This document shows, piece after piece, positions 8,797 through 17,988 of a stretch of 54,319 bases of DNA. The position numbers were made by a program, and so were the translations under genes. Below the pieces are notes generated by a model, which saw only the letters and a list, made by a program, of their open reading frames with translations, had not been told where the DNA came from and searched no databases. Numbering within the stretch: position 1 is the first letter of the stretch; every line of letters begins with the position of its first letter. This DNA comes from Oscillospiraceae bacterium. Its GTDB lineage: Bacteria > Bacillota > Clostridia > Oscillospirales > Oscillospiraceae. The DNA lies in assembly GCA_017456645.1 (NCBI GenBank), contig JAFTIZ010000022.1:1-54319 (forward strand), given 5' to 3'.

Positions 8797-9513
8797 ATGA
8801 ATGTAGCAGTGATCATCGCCGGCGGCACCGGCAACCGCATGGGCCAGAATATCCCCAAGCAGTTCATCAACGTTTATGACAAGCCCGTTCTGATCTATAC
8901 GCTGGAGGGCTTCCAGCGCCACCCCCAGATCGATGCCATCGCGGTGGTGTGCATCGACGGCTGGCATGATATCCTCCGTGCCTATGCCAATCAGTTCAAT
9001 ATTACCAAGCTCAAGTGGATCGTTTCCGGCGGCGCCACCGGTCAGGAATCCATCCGCAACGGCGTTTACGCCCTGGAGGGCATTTGCTCCGACGATGACA
9101 TCGTGATCATCCACGACGGCATCCGCCCGCTGGTGGATGCTTCTGTCCTCAGTGATGTGATCGTCAAGTGCGGCCAGTACGGCAACGCCGTGACATCCAT
9201 GCCCTACAATGAGCAGATCTTTGTGGTGGATGACGAGGTTTCCACCGTGAAGTATATCCCCCGTGAGACCCTGCGCCGGGTGTCCACCCCTCAGGCCTAC
9301 AAGTACGGCAAGCTGAACTGGGCTTACCATAAGGCTTTTGCTGAGGAGATCGGCATCTACGGCTCTGCTTATACCAACACCATGATGGTGGAACTGGGCG
9401 AGCGGTTGTATTTCGCCGCCGGCTCCGACAAGAACATTAAGCTGACCACCAAGGACGATCTGGAGCTTTTCAAGGCCTACCTGAAGTCCGACAAGGACAA
9501 TTGGTTGAAGTGA
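8797..9513 (+). CDS. IspD/TarI-family cytidylyltransferase
   Basis: A 238-residue enzyme with the IspD-type N-terminus (VIIAGGTGNRMGQNIPKQF) and the conserved DIVIIHDGIRPLV and PYNEQIFVV regions. Members activate either methylerythritol phosphate (IspD, isoprenoids) or ribitol-5-phosphate (TarI/Bcs1 in teichoic acid and capsule; ISPD/CRPPA in animals). Its position among LicD genes, with an aminotransferase and a dehydrogenase-cytidylyltransferase fusion, favours an alditol-phosphate substrate over an isoprenoid role. AAGGAGG precedes the ATG. It ends one base before the epimerase start. No TarJ-type reductase gene is adjacent; the Gfo/Idh domain of the upstream fusion might fill that role. 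Confidence 0.82.
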   Translation: MNVAVIIAGGTGNRMGQNIPKQFINVYDKPVLIYTLEGFQRHPQIDAIAVVCIDGWHDILRAYANQFNITKLKWIVSGGATGQESIRNGVYALEGICSDDDIVIIHDGIRPLVDASVLSDVIVKCGQYGNAVTSMPYNEQIFVVDDEVSTVKYIPRETLRRVSTPQAYKYGKLNWAYHKAFAEEIGIYGSAYTNTMMVELGERLYFAAGSDKNIKLTTKDDLELFKAYLKSDKDNWLK

Positions 9514-9514
9514 T

Positions 9515-10564
9515 ATGAGTATCTTTGAAAGCGAACTGTATCTGCGCGATGTCCACACTGTGGCGGCTCTGGAGCTGCCCTGGGAGCAGCTGCGGGGAAG
9601 CAGCATAATGATCTCCGGCGCAACGGGTATGATCGGCAGTTTCCTCATTGATGTGCTCATGGAAAAGGGGCTGGACATCACGGTCTATGCTCTGGGAAGA
9701 AATGCTGAAAAGGCCAAGGCTCGTTTTGACCGCTGGTGGAATGACAGCCGCCTCGTCTTTGTGGAATGCGACATCAACCGTGGCATTTCGCTGGATGCGG
9801 ATAAGGTGGACTATGTGTTCCACGCCGCCAGCAATACCCACCCCGTGGCCTATGCCACGGATCCCATCGGCACCATTACCACTAACATTATCGGTACGGA
9901 CAATCTGCTGCGCTTTGCGGCGGAGCATGGCACCCGCCGGGTGCTGTTCGCCTCCTCTGTGGAGGTCTACGGCGAAAACCGGGGTGATGTGGATCGGTTC
10001 AGCGAGGATTACTGCGGCTATCTCAACTGCAATACCCTCCGTGCCGGCTACCCCGAAAGTAAGCGCGCAGGCGAGGCGCTGTGTCAGGCATACATCCGCC
10101 AGAAGGGGCTGAATGTGGTGATTCCCCGTCTGGCCAGAACCTATGGCCCCACTATGCTCATGTCCGATACCAAGGCACTGTCCCAGTTCCTGAAAAAGGG
10201 CATCGCCGGGGAGAATATCGTGCTGAAATCCGAGGGCACTCAGCTGTTCTCCTACACCTATGTAGCCGATGCGGTCAGCGGTGTGCTGTACTGCCTGTTC
10301 CACGGAGAATGCGGCGAGGCCTACAACATTGCTGACGGCGGGTCGGACATTATGCTCAAGGATCTGGCCGCCATCATCGCTGGCTTCGCAGGTAAGCAGG
10401 TGGTCTTTGACCTGCCGGATGCCACAGAGCGCGCCGGCTATTCCACTGCCACCAAGGCAATTATGACAAGTGACAAGATTCGCACTCTGGGCTGGCGGGC
10501 GCAGTACCCCATTCAGGCTGGTTTGGAGCGCACACTCAGGATCTTAAAGGAAGATAGACAATGA
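9515..10564 (+). CDS. NAD-dependent epimerase/dehydratase (extended SDR)
   Basis: A 349-residue nucleotide-sugar-modifying enzyme of the extended short-chain dehydrogenase family. The N-terminal Rossmann motif GATGMIG spans 35-41, HAAS the usual strand, and the catalytic pair Y179xxxK183 (YPESK) with upstream SSVEVYG is intact. RLARTYGP and the SYTYVADAV segment belong to the substrate half. Likely reactions are epimerisation, dehydration or decarboxylation of an NDP-sugar for the polysaccharide. It overlaps the following glycosyltransferase by four bases (ATGA), so translation is coupled. The exact sugar cannot be deduced. Confidence 0.85.
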   Translation: MSIFESELYLRDVHTVAALELPWEQLRGSSIMISGATGMIGSFLIDVLMEKGLDITVYALGRNAEKAKARFDRWWNDSRLVFVECDINRGISLDADKVDYVFHAASNTHPVAYATDPIGTITTNIIGTDNLLRFAAEHGTRRVLFASSVEVYGENRGDVDRFSEDYCGYLNCNTLRAGYPESKRAGEALCQAYIRQKGLNVVIPRLARTYGPTMLMSDTKALSQFLKKGIAGENIVLKSEGTQLFSYTYVADAVSGVLYCLFHGECGEAYNIADGGSDIMLKDLAAIIAGFAGKQVVFDLPDATERAGYSTATKAIMTSDKIRTLGWRAQYPIQAGLERTLRILKEDRQ

Positions 10565-11634
10565 ATTACTATATTCGCATCAAGCCCGCCAAGCGGGAAA
10601 CTGCCGGCTTTAAAGCGCCGGAGGATGTTAATAAGATCTGCGATTCCATGGGCATGAAGCCCATTGATTTCCCTAAATTCCCCAATGAATATTCCAAGCT
10701 GCGCAAGCGGCTGTGGCTGTATACCGTGGTGCCTATGAACTGGCTGAAGGTGCTGTTTCGGGCGAAGAAGGACGATGTGGTGTTTTTCCAGCACCCCATG
10801 TACGCCAACCGCCTGATCACCCCTATGGTAAACTTCATCCGCAAGCTGAAAAAGTGCCGCTTTGTGGCGCTGATTCACGATCTTGAGTCCCTGCGTAAGG
10901 GCATCGGCGGCGTTGTAGGCTATAAGCAGGATCGGGAGGAGTATTCCGACTCCGTTATGCTGGACAGCTTTGATAAAATCATCTGCCACAACCCTTCCAT
11001 GCGAGCTTACATGCTGGAGCATGGCTTCAGCGAGGAGAAGCTGCTCACTCTGGGCATCTTCGACTATCTGTGTGACGACAACGGCCGCAAGCCGGAGCTG
11101 GCGCAGCAGCCTTATGTCGCCGTGGCGGGCAATCTGGCTCCCACGAAATCCGGCTATGTGTACGATATGGATGTGTCGGATATTTGCCTGAATCTCTACG
11201 GCATCCATTTTGATCCGCAGGCGTTTCAGGATAAGCAGAACGTCAGCTACAAGGGGGCGTTCCATCCCGATGCCCTGCCCGGCAGTCTGGAGGGCAGCTT
11301 TGGTCTGGTGTGGGATGGCCCTGTGAGCAGCACCTGCGCCGGAAATACCGGCGAATACCTGAAGTATAATAACCCCCATAAGACATCGCTGTATCTGGCG
11401 TCCAACCTGCCGGTGATCATTTGGTCGCAGGCGGCGCTGGCTCCGCTGATTACAGAAAACGGCTTGGGCATCGCGGTGGATTCTCTGGATCAGATTGCCG
11501 ATGCCGTGGGTAAGCTGTCCCCGGAAGACTATGAGAAAATGGCTGAAAATGTCCACGCCATGGGCAAAAAGCTTCGGGGCGGTCATTTCTTCCGCACTGC
11601 CGCGCAGCAGGCGATCAACGATTTGAAACGGTGA
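10561..11634 (+). CDS. Glycosyltransferase, Gtf3/galactofuranosyltransferase-like
   Basis: A 357-residue cytoplasmic GT-B-like protein. The arrangement YTVVPMNWLKVLFRAKKDDVVFFQHPMYANR, then FVALIHDLESLR, then FDKIICHNPSMRAYML, and C-terminally GNTGEYLKYNNPHKTSLYLASNLPVIIW is typical of the Gtf3/GtfC and beta-1,6-galactofuranosyltransferase group. The PHK-S-YLASNLPVI segment is the nucleotide-sugar-binding region. Because a UDP-galactopyranose mutase (28265-29383) lies in the second half of the polysaccharide gene set, UDP-galactofuranose is a reasonable donor, but this is inference. There is no signal or membrane span. The ATG overlaps the epimerase stop. Confidence 0.75.
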   Translation: MNYYIRIKPAKRETAGFKAPEDVNKICDSMGMKPIDFPKFPNEYSKLRKRLWLYTVVPMNWLKVLFRAKKDDVVFFQHPMYANRLITPMVNFIRKLKKCRFVALIHDLESLRKGIGGVVGYKQDREEYSDSVMLDSFDKIICHNPSMRAYMLEHGFSEEKLLTLGIFDYLCDDNGRKPELAQQPYVAVAGNLAPTKSGYVYDMDVSDICLNLYGIHFDPQAFQDKQNVSYKGAFHPDALPGSLEGSFGLVWDGPVSSTCAGNTGEYLKYNNPHKTSLYLASNLPVIIWSQAALAPLITENGLGIAVDSLDQIADAVGKLSPEDYEKMAENVHAMGKKLRGGHFFRTAAQQAINDLKR

Positions 11635-11643
11635 TGGAGTAAA

Positions 11644-12879
11644 ATGACACGAGATTTGAAGTCGAAATTGACTGGAGATCTGAAATCAAAATTAACCGGA
11701 GATTTGCTATTTTTTATCTCTTATGGGCTGTTTCTGGTTACATCTATCCTCAACGCTTCGTTTTTTTACAAATACTTTGTCGGCAAGCCCTATATGCGGA
11801 TCCAGAGCCTGTGCATATTTCTGCTGCTCATCTATGAAATCTGCAGCAATGGCTGGCGTAAGCAAAATTGGCTCGGCTTGCTGGTCTGCACGGTGCTGGG
11901 ATGGATCACCATCCGGGTCAGCCCGGCCTATGCCCAGCGGCAGGTGGTGTGGATGTTTGCGTACATTTACAGCGCCCGGAACATCCCCTTCGCTAAGATC
12001 GCCCGCTTTACCCTGAACGCAAGCATCGCTGTGGTGCTGGCGGTGGTGGTCAGCAGCTTCTTCGGCGTGGTGGAAAGCATCGCTGCCTACAAAAACGGAC
12101 GCATTCGTGAGTATTTGGGCTTCCGGTATGCCTTGTATTTGCCGGGTCTGCTGCTGAATATGACGGCGCTTTGGGTCTATGTGAAGAAGGATACGATTAC
12201 GGTAACCGGCACTCTTGTGTGGGCTGTGGCCAATGTGCTTGTGTTCTGGCTGACAGATTCGCGAATCTCCTTTTTCATTGCGGAGGCGCTGCTGGCGGCC
12301 GGTCTGCTCATGCGGTATTTCCCTAAGGTGCTGGATAAGCTGAAGGTAATTTGGGCGCTGGCGGCAGGCTCCTTTGCGCTGTGCACCGTGTTCTCCTTGC
12401 TGATCACGGTGCTGTACGACAGCTCGCTGCCGTGGATGCGCAAGCTCAACAGTATGCTCGAAAGCCGCCTGCGGCTGGGTCACGCATCGCTGCAGGAGTT
12501 CGGCGTGAAGTGGTTCGGGCAGGAGATTCTGTGGCTGGGAAACGGCCTGGATGCTTACGGAAATTCCACGGTTGGCACATACAATTATGTGGATTGCATG
12601 TATGTGAAGATCCTGCAGCGCTATGGCATTGTGTTTGTGGTGCTGTGGCTGGCGATGATCTGCTGGGGTATGTACCGGATGTACAAGCGCAAGGAGTACC
12701 ATATCCTGCTGATCAGCGCCACTGTGGCGGCGCATTGTGTGCTGGACGATTTGTCGCTGACCTTGCATTATAATACCTTCTGGATGGCCTTGGGTGTGAT
12801 TCTGATGAATCCGAAGATGCTGGATTGGAATGGTAAGACCACGCAGATCGCTCCCAAGCTGGAGCCTCAAAATGAATAG
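11644..12879 (+). CDS. Wzy-like polysaccharide polymerase / O-antigen ligase-type membrane protein
   Basis: A 411-residue protein with about ten hydrophobic helices and no soluble catalytic domain, the profile of polysaccharide polymerases (Wzy), which link repeat units on the outer face of the membrane. There is a large non-membrane loop around 250-310 (LNSMLESRLRLGHASLQEFG...GNGLDAYGN), as in Wzy/WaaL proteins. The ribosome site is GGAGT. The N-terminus carries an exact eight-residue duplication (DLKSKLTG twice, residues 4-19) whose DNA copies differ at synonymous sites. It is the last gene of the operon and is followed by a hairpin terminator. Assignment rests on topology and context, since Wzy sequences are poorly conserved. 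Confidence 0.7.
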   Translation: MTRDLKSKLTGDLKSKLTGDLLFFISYGLFLVTSILNASFFYKYFVGKPYMRIQSLCIFLLLIYEICSNGWRKQNWLGLLVCTVLGWITIRVSPAYAQRQVVWMFAYIYSARNIPFAKIARFTLNASIAVVLAVVVSSFFGVVESIAAYKNGRIREYLGFRYALYLPGLLLNMTALWVYVKKDTITVTGTLVWAVANVLVFWLTDSRISFFIAEALLAAGLLMRYFPKVLDKLKVIWALAAGSFALCTVFSLLITVLYDSSLPWMRKLNSMLESRLRLGHASLQEFGVKWFGQEILWLGNGLDAYGNSTVGTYNYVDCMYVKILQRYGIVFVVLWLAMICWGMYRMYKRKEYHILLISATVAAHCVLDDLSLTLHYNTFWMALGVILMNPKMLDWNGKTTQIAPKLEPQNE

Positions 12880-12884
12880 AATTA

Positions 12885-12919
12885 GCCGGGGATGCGTTTG
12901 CATCCCCGGCGATTTGTTT
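12885..12919 (+). terminator. Terminator of the LicD/Wzy operon
   Basis: GCCGGGGATGC, loop GTTT, GCATCCCCGGC (12885-12910), followed by a T-rich tract. It lies between convergent genes. Confidence 0.85.
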
Positions 12920-12928
12920 TGCGAATGA

Positions 12929-14578
12929 TTACTCCCAAAGGTAGACCCGGGTCTCGTAGGGGCGCAGCCCTTTGCGGCAGGGACGGGCGTAGTTGTTCAG
13001 GATCAGCTTTCCGCTGGCTGCATCAAAGCCCTTGGGCAGCCGTAGGGACACGGGATGATCGGCAAAGGAGCACAGTACCAGCAGCTTCTGCCCCGGCATC
13101 TGCCGGGAGTAGCAGTAGATATTTCCATCCAGAGGGAAATGCTCCTGATAGCTGCCATAACGGACAACCGCCAGCTTTTTGCGCAGGCGGATGGCCTTGC
13201 GGTAGAAATTCAGGATGGAGTCAGGATCCTGCTCCTGCTGCGCCACATTGATCTGCGGATAGTTGGGGTTTACATAAAACCAAGGTGTTCCGGTGGTGAA
13301 GCCGGCGTTTTCGGCATCGCTCCACTGCACCGGAGTCCGGGCGGAGTCCCGGCTGGAGCGCCACAGCCGCTGCAGCCGCTGTTCGGGGGTCTTGTTGGTG
13401 GCGGCGTTTTCATACTGCCAGCGGGTTTGGACATCCTCGTACATCTCAGGGCTCTCCGGCTTCCAGTTCAGCATGCCGATCTCCTGACCCTGATACACGA
13501 AGGGCGTACCCTTCTGGAACAGATAGGCTGCCGCTAGCATTTTTCCGCTTTCCTTCCAGAATTTTTCGCTGCCGTAGCGGGAGATGATTCGGGGATGATC
13601 GTGGTTTTCCATGTAGAGCATATTCCATGCCTTGCCCTCCAGCTTATACTGCCAGCTGGAGAACGCCCGCTTCAGCTTCCGTAGGTCAAATTTGGTGGGC
13701 ATATAGTCGGAGAAGAAGCAATCGGCGCACTGACATTGGAACTGGATCATCATATCCATCTGGCCTTTTTCTTCGTCGATGTATTTCAGCGCCTGATCGG
13801 GCCAGACCAGCGGTGCCTCCGCCAGCGTGACGCAATCGTAGTGATCCAGCACATCCCGCTTAAACTCCGACAGGTATTCATGGATGTGAGGGCCGTGATT
13901 GTAAAGGGGCATGCCCTTGTAAATGGGGAACAGCCGGTCATCGGGCAGGCCTTCGGGCTTGGAGATGTAAGTGATCACGTCCTCTCGGAAGCCGTCCACG
14001 CCCATGTCCAGCCAGAACCGCAGAATCTTCTTCACTTCCTCCCGCACAAGAGGGTTATCCATATTCAGGTCGGGCTGTTTTTTGGCGAACAGATGCAAAT
14101 AGTACTCTCCGCGAACTTCGTCGAAGGTCCATGCTTTGCCCTCGAAATTGCTGTCCCAGTTGTTGGGGAGCTTGCCATCAGGACGGGCGGGTCGCCAGAT
14201 GTAGTAATCGGTGTAGGGCTCGATGCGCTGGCGGCTCTTTTGGAACCATTCGTGCTCATCGCTGGTGTGGTTCACCACCAGATCCATCAACACCTTCATG
14301 CCACGCTCGTGGGCACCGTGGAGAACCTTTTTGAAAGCCTCCATGCCGCCGTACATGGCATCGATGTCCATATAGTCGGCAATGTCGTAGCCGCAGTCCG
14401 CACCGGGGGAGGGGTAGAGGGGAGAGAACCAGATGCCGTCGATGCCGAGCTGTTGCAGATAGTCCAGCTTGTCATAGACGCCGTACAGGTCGCCCATGCC
14501 GTCACCGTTGCCGTCATAAAAGCTTCGGGGCCAGATCTGATAGAATACCATGTCCTTGTACCAGCGGTTTCGTTCCAT
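12929..14578 (-). CDS. GH13 alpha-glucosidase, probably oligo-1,6-glucosidase
   Basis: A 549-residue cytoplasmic glycosidase of the GH13 family. Catalytic residues are visible: nucleophile D200 in GVDGFREDVI, acid/base E254 in TLAEAP, and D327 in MENHDHPR. The N-terminal VFYQIWPRSFYDGNGDGMGD is the family opening. Val follows the nucleophile (V201), a position linked in this subfamily to alpha-1,6 (isomaltose-type) rather than alpha-1,4 specificity. GGAGGC lies before the start. It is divergent from an alpha-galactosidase gene, suggesting linked use of raffinose- or isomaltose-type oligosaccharides. No transporter gene is adjacent. Confidence 0.9.
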   Translation of the reverse strand: MERNRWYKDMVFYQIWPRSFYDGNGDGMGDLYGVYDKLDYLQQLGIDGIWFSPLYPSPGADCGYDIADYMDIDAMYGGMEAFKKVLHGAHERGMKVLMDLVVNHTSDEHEWFQKSRQRIEPYTDYYIWRPARPDGKLPNNWDSNFEGKAWTFDEVRGEYYLHLFAKKQPDLNMDNPLVREEVKKILRFWLDMGVDGFREDVITYISKPEGLPDDRLFPIYKGMPLYNHGPHIHEYLSEFKRDVLDHYDCVTLAEAPLVWPDQALKYIDEEKGQMDMMIQFQCQCADCFFSDYMPTKFDLRKLKRAFSSWQYKLEGKAWNMLYMENHDHPRIISRYGSEKFWKESGKMLAAAYLFQKGTPFVYQGQEIGMLNWKPESPEMYEDVQTRWQYENAATNKTPEQRLQRLWRSSRDSARTPVQWSDAENAGFTTGTPWFYVNPNYPQINVAQQEQDPDSILNFYRKAIRLRKKLAVVRYGSYQEHFPLDGNIYCYSRQMPGQKLLVLCSFADHPVSLRLPKGFDAASGKLILNNYARPCRKGLRPYETRVYLWE

Positions 14579-14621
14579 GTTTGTGCCTCCTTTTGGTCGT
14601 TTTTCTTCCTATTCTGCTCCT

Positions 14622-14650
14622 ACTATACCACGAAAAAGTGGTTTCGTCAC
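14622..14650 (-). promoter_or_regulatory. Promoter with internal dyad for the GH13 gene
   Basis: On the minus strand the -35 is GTGACG (14645-14650), then 17 bp, then TATAGT (14622-14627). A dyad ACCAC-N6-GTGGT (14627-14642) fills the spacer and is a candidate operator. Confidence 0.5.
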
Positions 14651-14661
14651 CATTTATCTCG

Positions 14662-14690
14662 TTGACAGAGGTTTTTTTCACAGCTACAAT
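14662..14690 (+). promoter_or_regulatory. Sigma-A promoter of the alpha-galactosidase gene
   Basis: TTGACA (14662-14667), 17-bp spacer, TACAAT (14685-14690). The start codon at 14711 lies only about 14 nt past the expected start of transcription, so the leader is very short. Confidence 0.85.
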
Positions 14691-14710
14691 AGAACCAAGA
14701 GGTGATACGA

Positions 14711-16954
14711 ATGATCTTCCACGAAAATGGTATCTTTCATCTGAAAACGGAGCAGTATTCCTACCTGCTGAAAATCAATCGCTGGGGTTTGCCGGAGCAT
14801 CTGCACTTTGGCGCACCGGTGCGGACAGAGGACGCGGCCGGTTTCGCCTGCACCCCCGGCATCGGTTGGGGCAGCAGTGTGCTGCTGGAAAGTTCCGATG
14901 CCGGCAGCTGCGTGGATGCCCTGCCGCTGGAATGGAGCGGCTCCGGTCGGGGCGATTATCGGGAAACGCCCATTGAGCTGGACGGTAAAGCCACGGATTT
15001 TCGCTATACAGGCTTTGAGATCGTTCCGGGCATCGTGCCTATGTCCCTGCCTCAGGCGAAGGACGGCGGCGAGACCCTGATCCTGACGCTGGAACAGCAG
15101 GGCGCACGGCTGAAGCTGTACTACACGGCCTTTGAAACGGCGCTGACACGCCGTGCCGTGCTGGAAAACACCGGCGACAGCGGCCTGATGCTGACCAAGC
15201 TTATGAGCCAGTGCGTCGATCTGCCCGGCAGCTATGAGATGACCACCTTTGACGGCGGCTGGATCGCGGAAATGGGCAAGCATACTGTGCTGGTGACCGC
15301 CAGCCGCATCGTCAACGAAAGCACCACCGGTGCATCCTCCAACCGGCACAATCCGGGCTTTTTGCTCAGCGAGGTCGGAGCGGGGGAGGATCACGGTCGG
15401 GTCTACGGCTTCAATCTGGTGTATTCCGGTAATCACTATGCTTCGGCTCAGCGCTCCCTGCAGGGGCTGACCCGTGTCATGCAGGGCATTTCCGCGGATC
15501 ATTTCGCAATCGAGCTGACCCCCGGTGGCCGTTTTGAAACGCCGGAGGCGGTGCTTTGCTGGTCGGATGCCGGCTTCAACGGCCTGTCCCGGCGGATGCA
15601 CAGCTTTGTCAATGGTCACATCGTGCCCAAATACTGGCGTTACCGCCACCGTCCGGTGCTGTATAACGATTGGGAAGGCTGCATGTTTGATTTCGATCAC
15701 CGGCGGCTTATGGGTCTGGCGAAGAAGGCTAAGAGCCTCGGCTGCGAGCTGTTCGTGCTGGATGACGGCTGGTTCGGCAAGCGAAACCATGACAAAGCCG
15801 GTCTGGGCGACTACAAGGTAAACCGGAAAAAGCTACCCATGGGTCTTGAGGGTCTGAGCAAGCAGGTGCGCAAGCTGGGCATGGAGTTCGGTCTGTGGTT
15901 TGAGCCGGAGTCCGTGAATATGGACAGCGATTTGTACCGCGCCCACCCTGACTGGGTACTGACCGATGATTTCGAGCCGGTTCTGGGGCGGCATCAGCTG
16001 TTACTGGATCTGACAAAGGCGGAGGTTCGGGACTATATTGTGCAGAATGTATCCACCATTCTGGATAAGGCCGGAATCACGTATGTGAAATGGGACATGA
16101 ACCGCCACAGCGTGGCGCTGGGCGCAAAAGCCCATGCCTACATTCTGGGTCTGTATGACGTGCTGGGTCGCATTTTCGCCCCCCGTCCTCAGATCTTGCT
16201 GGAAAGCTGCTCCTCCGGCGGAAACCGGTTTGATTTGGGTATGCTGTGCTTTGGCCCGCAGATCTGGTGCTCGGACAATACCGATCCCATTTGCCGGCTG
16301 GATATTCAGGGCGGTCTGTCTTATCTGTATCCCCAATCCACCTTTGGAGCCCATGTTTCTGCTGCGCCCCATGCCCAGACCCTGCGCTCTACGCCCCTGA
16401 CCACCCGGGGCAACGTATCTTTCTTCGGTGTGCTGGGCTATGAGCTGGATTTGAAGCATTTGCTGAAGGTCGAGATCGAGGAAATTAAGGAGCAGACGGC
16501 GCTGTATAAGCGTTACCGCAAGCTGTTCCAGTTCGGCATCTTCCGCCGGTCGGAGAACGGCTGGCAGGTCAGCGACGGGCAAACGACCATTGCCGGCGTG
16601 TTCCATAAGCAGCTGCCGGCCGCACCGGGGTATGAGCAGCTTCGAGTTCCGGGCCTGACGGCAAATCGTCCGTACAAGCTCCGTTCCCGTGCCCAGGGGC
16701 TGCGCATCGGGCAGTTCGGCGCGCTGGTCAAGCACGTGGCACCGGTGAAGCTGAACCCCAACGGTTTTGTGCTGCGCACGGCTGATCGGCTGGCAATGCT
16801 GCCGGACGGAGAGCAAACGGTGACGGTTTCCGGCGCGGCGCTGGAGGCGGGTATCATGCTGCAGCCGCTGTTCCGGGGCACCGGTTATGACAAGAACCAG
16901 CGCACCCAGCTGGACTTCGGATCTAATCTGTACATCATTGAGGCAGAAGAATAA
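14711..16954 (+). CDS. GH36 alpha-galactosidase
   Basis: A 747-residue retaining alpha-galactosidase. It has an N-terminal beta-supersandwich, a central barrel and a C-terminal beta-domain, the full GH36 length. Key residues: FVLDDGWFG in the barrel, nucleophile D462 in YVKWDMNRH, SCSSGGNRFD, and acid/base D522 in WCSDNTD; the 60-residue spacing of the two aspartates matches the family. I chose ATG 14711 over the in-frame GTG 14702 because the GTG is part of the AGAGGTGAT ribosome site. It would release galactose from raffinose, stachyose or melibiose in the cytoplasm. A bidirectional terminator follows. Confidence 0.93.
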   Translation: MIFHENGIFHLKTEQYSYLLKINRWGLPEHLHFGAPVRTEDAAGFACTPGIGWGSSVLLESSDAGSCVDALPLEWSGSGRGDYRETPIELDGKATDFRYTGFEIVPGIVPMSLPQAKDGGETLILTLEQQGARLKLYYTAFETALTRRAVLENTGDSGLMLTKLMSQCVDLPGSYEMTTFDGGWIAEMGKHTVLVTASRIVNESTTGASSNRHNPGFLLSEVGAGEDHGRVYGFNLVYSGNHYASAQRSLQGLTRVMQGISADHFAIELTPGGRFETPEAVLCWSDAGFNGLSRRMHSFVNGHIVPKYWRYRHRPVLYNDWEGCMFDFDHRRLMGLAKKAKSLGCELFVLDDGWFGKRNHDKAGLGDYKVNRKKLPMGLEGLSKQVRKLGMEFGLWFEPESVNMDSDLYRAHPDWVLTDDFEPVLGRHQLLLDLTKAEVRDYIVQNVSTILDKAGITYVKWDMNRHSVALGAKAHAYILGLYDVLGRIFAPRPQILLESCSSGGNRFDLGMLCFGPQIWCSDNTDPICRLDIQGGLSYLYPQSTFGAHVSAAPHAQTLRSTPLTTRGNVSFFGVLGYELDLKHLLKVEIEEIKEQTALYKRYRKLFQFGIFRRSENGWQVSDGQTTIAGVFHKQLPAAPGYEQLRVPGLTANRPYKLRSRAQGLRIGQFGALVKHVAPVKLNPNGFVLRTADRLAMLPDGEQTVTVSGAALEAGIMLQPLFRGTGYDKNQRTQLDFGSNLYIIEAEE

Positions 16955-16969
16955 ATAGCTCACTACATA

Positions 16970-17004
16970 AAAAGGCGCTGTTGAACAATTCAACAGCGCC
17001 TTTT
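16970..17004. terminator. Bidirectional terminator between GH36 and sortase genes
   Basis: A perfect 16-bp stem AAAAGGCGCTGTTGAA with its complement (16970-17004), loop CAA, A-rich on one flank and T-rich on the other. It serves the convergent genes on both sides. Confidence 0.92.
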
Positions 17005-17016
17005 GGCGTATGGAAT

Positions 17017-17880
17017 TTACACGATCCGGCGGGCGACGACCACAAGACGGCCCTGCTCCATGGATTTGTCACAGGTGGACAAGGTGATGAGCTTGTCGCC
17101 GTAGACCGGGGTGATATCGGTTTCGTAGTAGGAAAGCAGCTTGCAGCTATTTACAAACCTGTCGAATTCTGCCGCATCATCGGCGTCATCGAACAGATGA
17201 TAGTTGAAGCTGTCGGTGCGGTTGACCTCGGTCTGGAACACAGCGAAAATCTCGTAGGTGTGCTGCTCGGTCAGGGTATCGAAATGAATGTAGCGGTGCT
17301 CGTCCCAGAATTCCTTGCTTTTGTATTTGTGAAGGTCGGCAAACATGGTGCCGTTGGTCATCTTGTGACCATAGATGGTGATATTATCTGAGGGCTTGTT
17401 GACATCGCAGGCCTCACGAACGTAGATGGTGCCGCAGGTGGCACTGCGCTTCAGGAAATTCCGGCGCAGGTAGTAGTTGGCCTGATAAGGCGATTGCACC
17501 ACGGGATAGCGGATGACCGTGCCGGGGATTTCAATAAAGCCCACCATATCGTTGTTCAGCTCATACAGAGCCCGGTAGCCGTAGAGAATATCCGACTCGG
17601 GGTGGAAGGGGGGCGGAGTTGCGGAATCTTCGGGCTCGGTGGGTTCGGTGGCCTCGGGCTCGGTGACCTCGGTGGGCTCAGTAGCCTCGGTGGCGCCCGT
17701 GGGGATCTGGGGACGATCCATAGTGGGCATGGTATGCAGGACATCATCGTAGAAATCCTGCTCCTGAGCATCGGTTATGAACTTATAGGCGATCATGCTG
17801 CCGCATGCGATGATGACCGCAATGAGAATGCCAATGGTCACCCAGTACACAATGCGCTTGATGTTGCGTTTTTCCTGCAT
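17017..17880 (-). CDS. Class B sortase
   Basis: A 287-residue membrane-anchored cysteine transpeptidase that attaches surface proteins to the cell wall or assembles pilin-like polymers. The N-terminal transmembrane segment is about residues 10-32. A 30-residue linker rich in TE(A/P/V)TEP repeats follows (61-88), then the sortase domain: catalytic H172 (IYGHKM), C270 (TLSTC) and R278 (GRLVV). The class B helix insertion is suggested by the long segment between His and Cys. AGGAGG precedes the ATG, and it has its own promoter. It lies downstream of a GH2 gene on the same strand; no sortase-motif substrate was recognised nearby. Confidence 0.9.
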   Translation of the reverse strand: MQEKRNIKRIVYWVTIGILIAVIIACGSMIAYKFITDAQEQDFYDDVLHTMPTMDRPQIPTGATEATEPTEVTEPEATEPTEPEDSATPPPFHPESDILYGYRALYELNNDMVGFIEIPGTVIRYPVVQSPYQANYYLRRNFLKRSATCGTIYVREACDVNKPSDNITIYGHKMTNGTMFADLHKYKSKEFWDEHRYIHFDTLTEQHTYEIFAVFQTEVNRTDSFNYHLFDDADDAAEFDRFVNSCKLLSYYETDITPVYGDKLITLSTCDKSMEQGRLVVVARRIV

Positions 17881-17910
17881 GGGAATACCTCCTATGGTAT
17901 TTGCTTTGAC

Positions 17911-17939
17911 ATCATACCCGATTTTTGGGAAAAAGTAAA
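17911..17939 (-). promoter_or_regulatory. Promoter of the sortase gene
   Basis: Minus strand: TTTACT (17934-17939), 17-bp spacer, TATGAT (17911-17916), upstream of the AGGAGG site. Confidence 0.55.
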
Positions 17940-17988
17940 GTCTTTCCTATGACTTTGCTGTGAATTTACTGTAAACGATGGGATTATC

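Noticed and set aside
14702..14711. GTG start for the alpha-galactosidase
   Set aside because: The GTG is part of the AGAGGTGAT ribosome site of the ATG at 14711.
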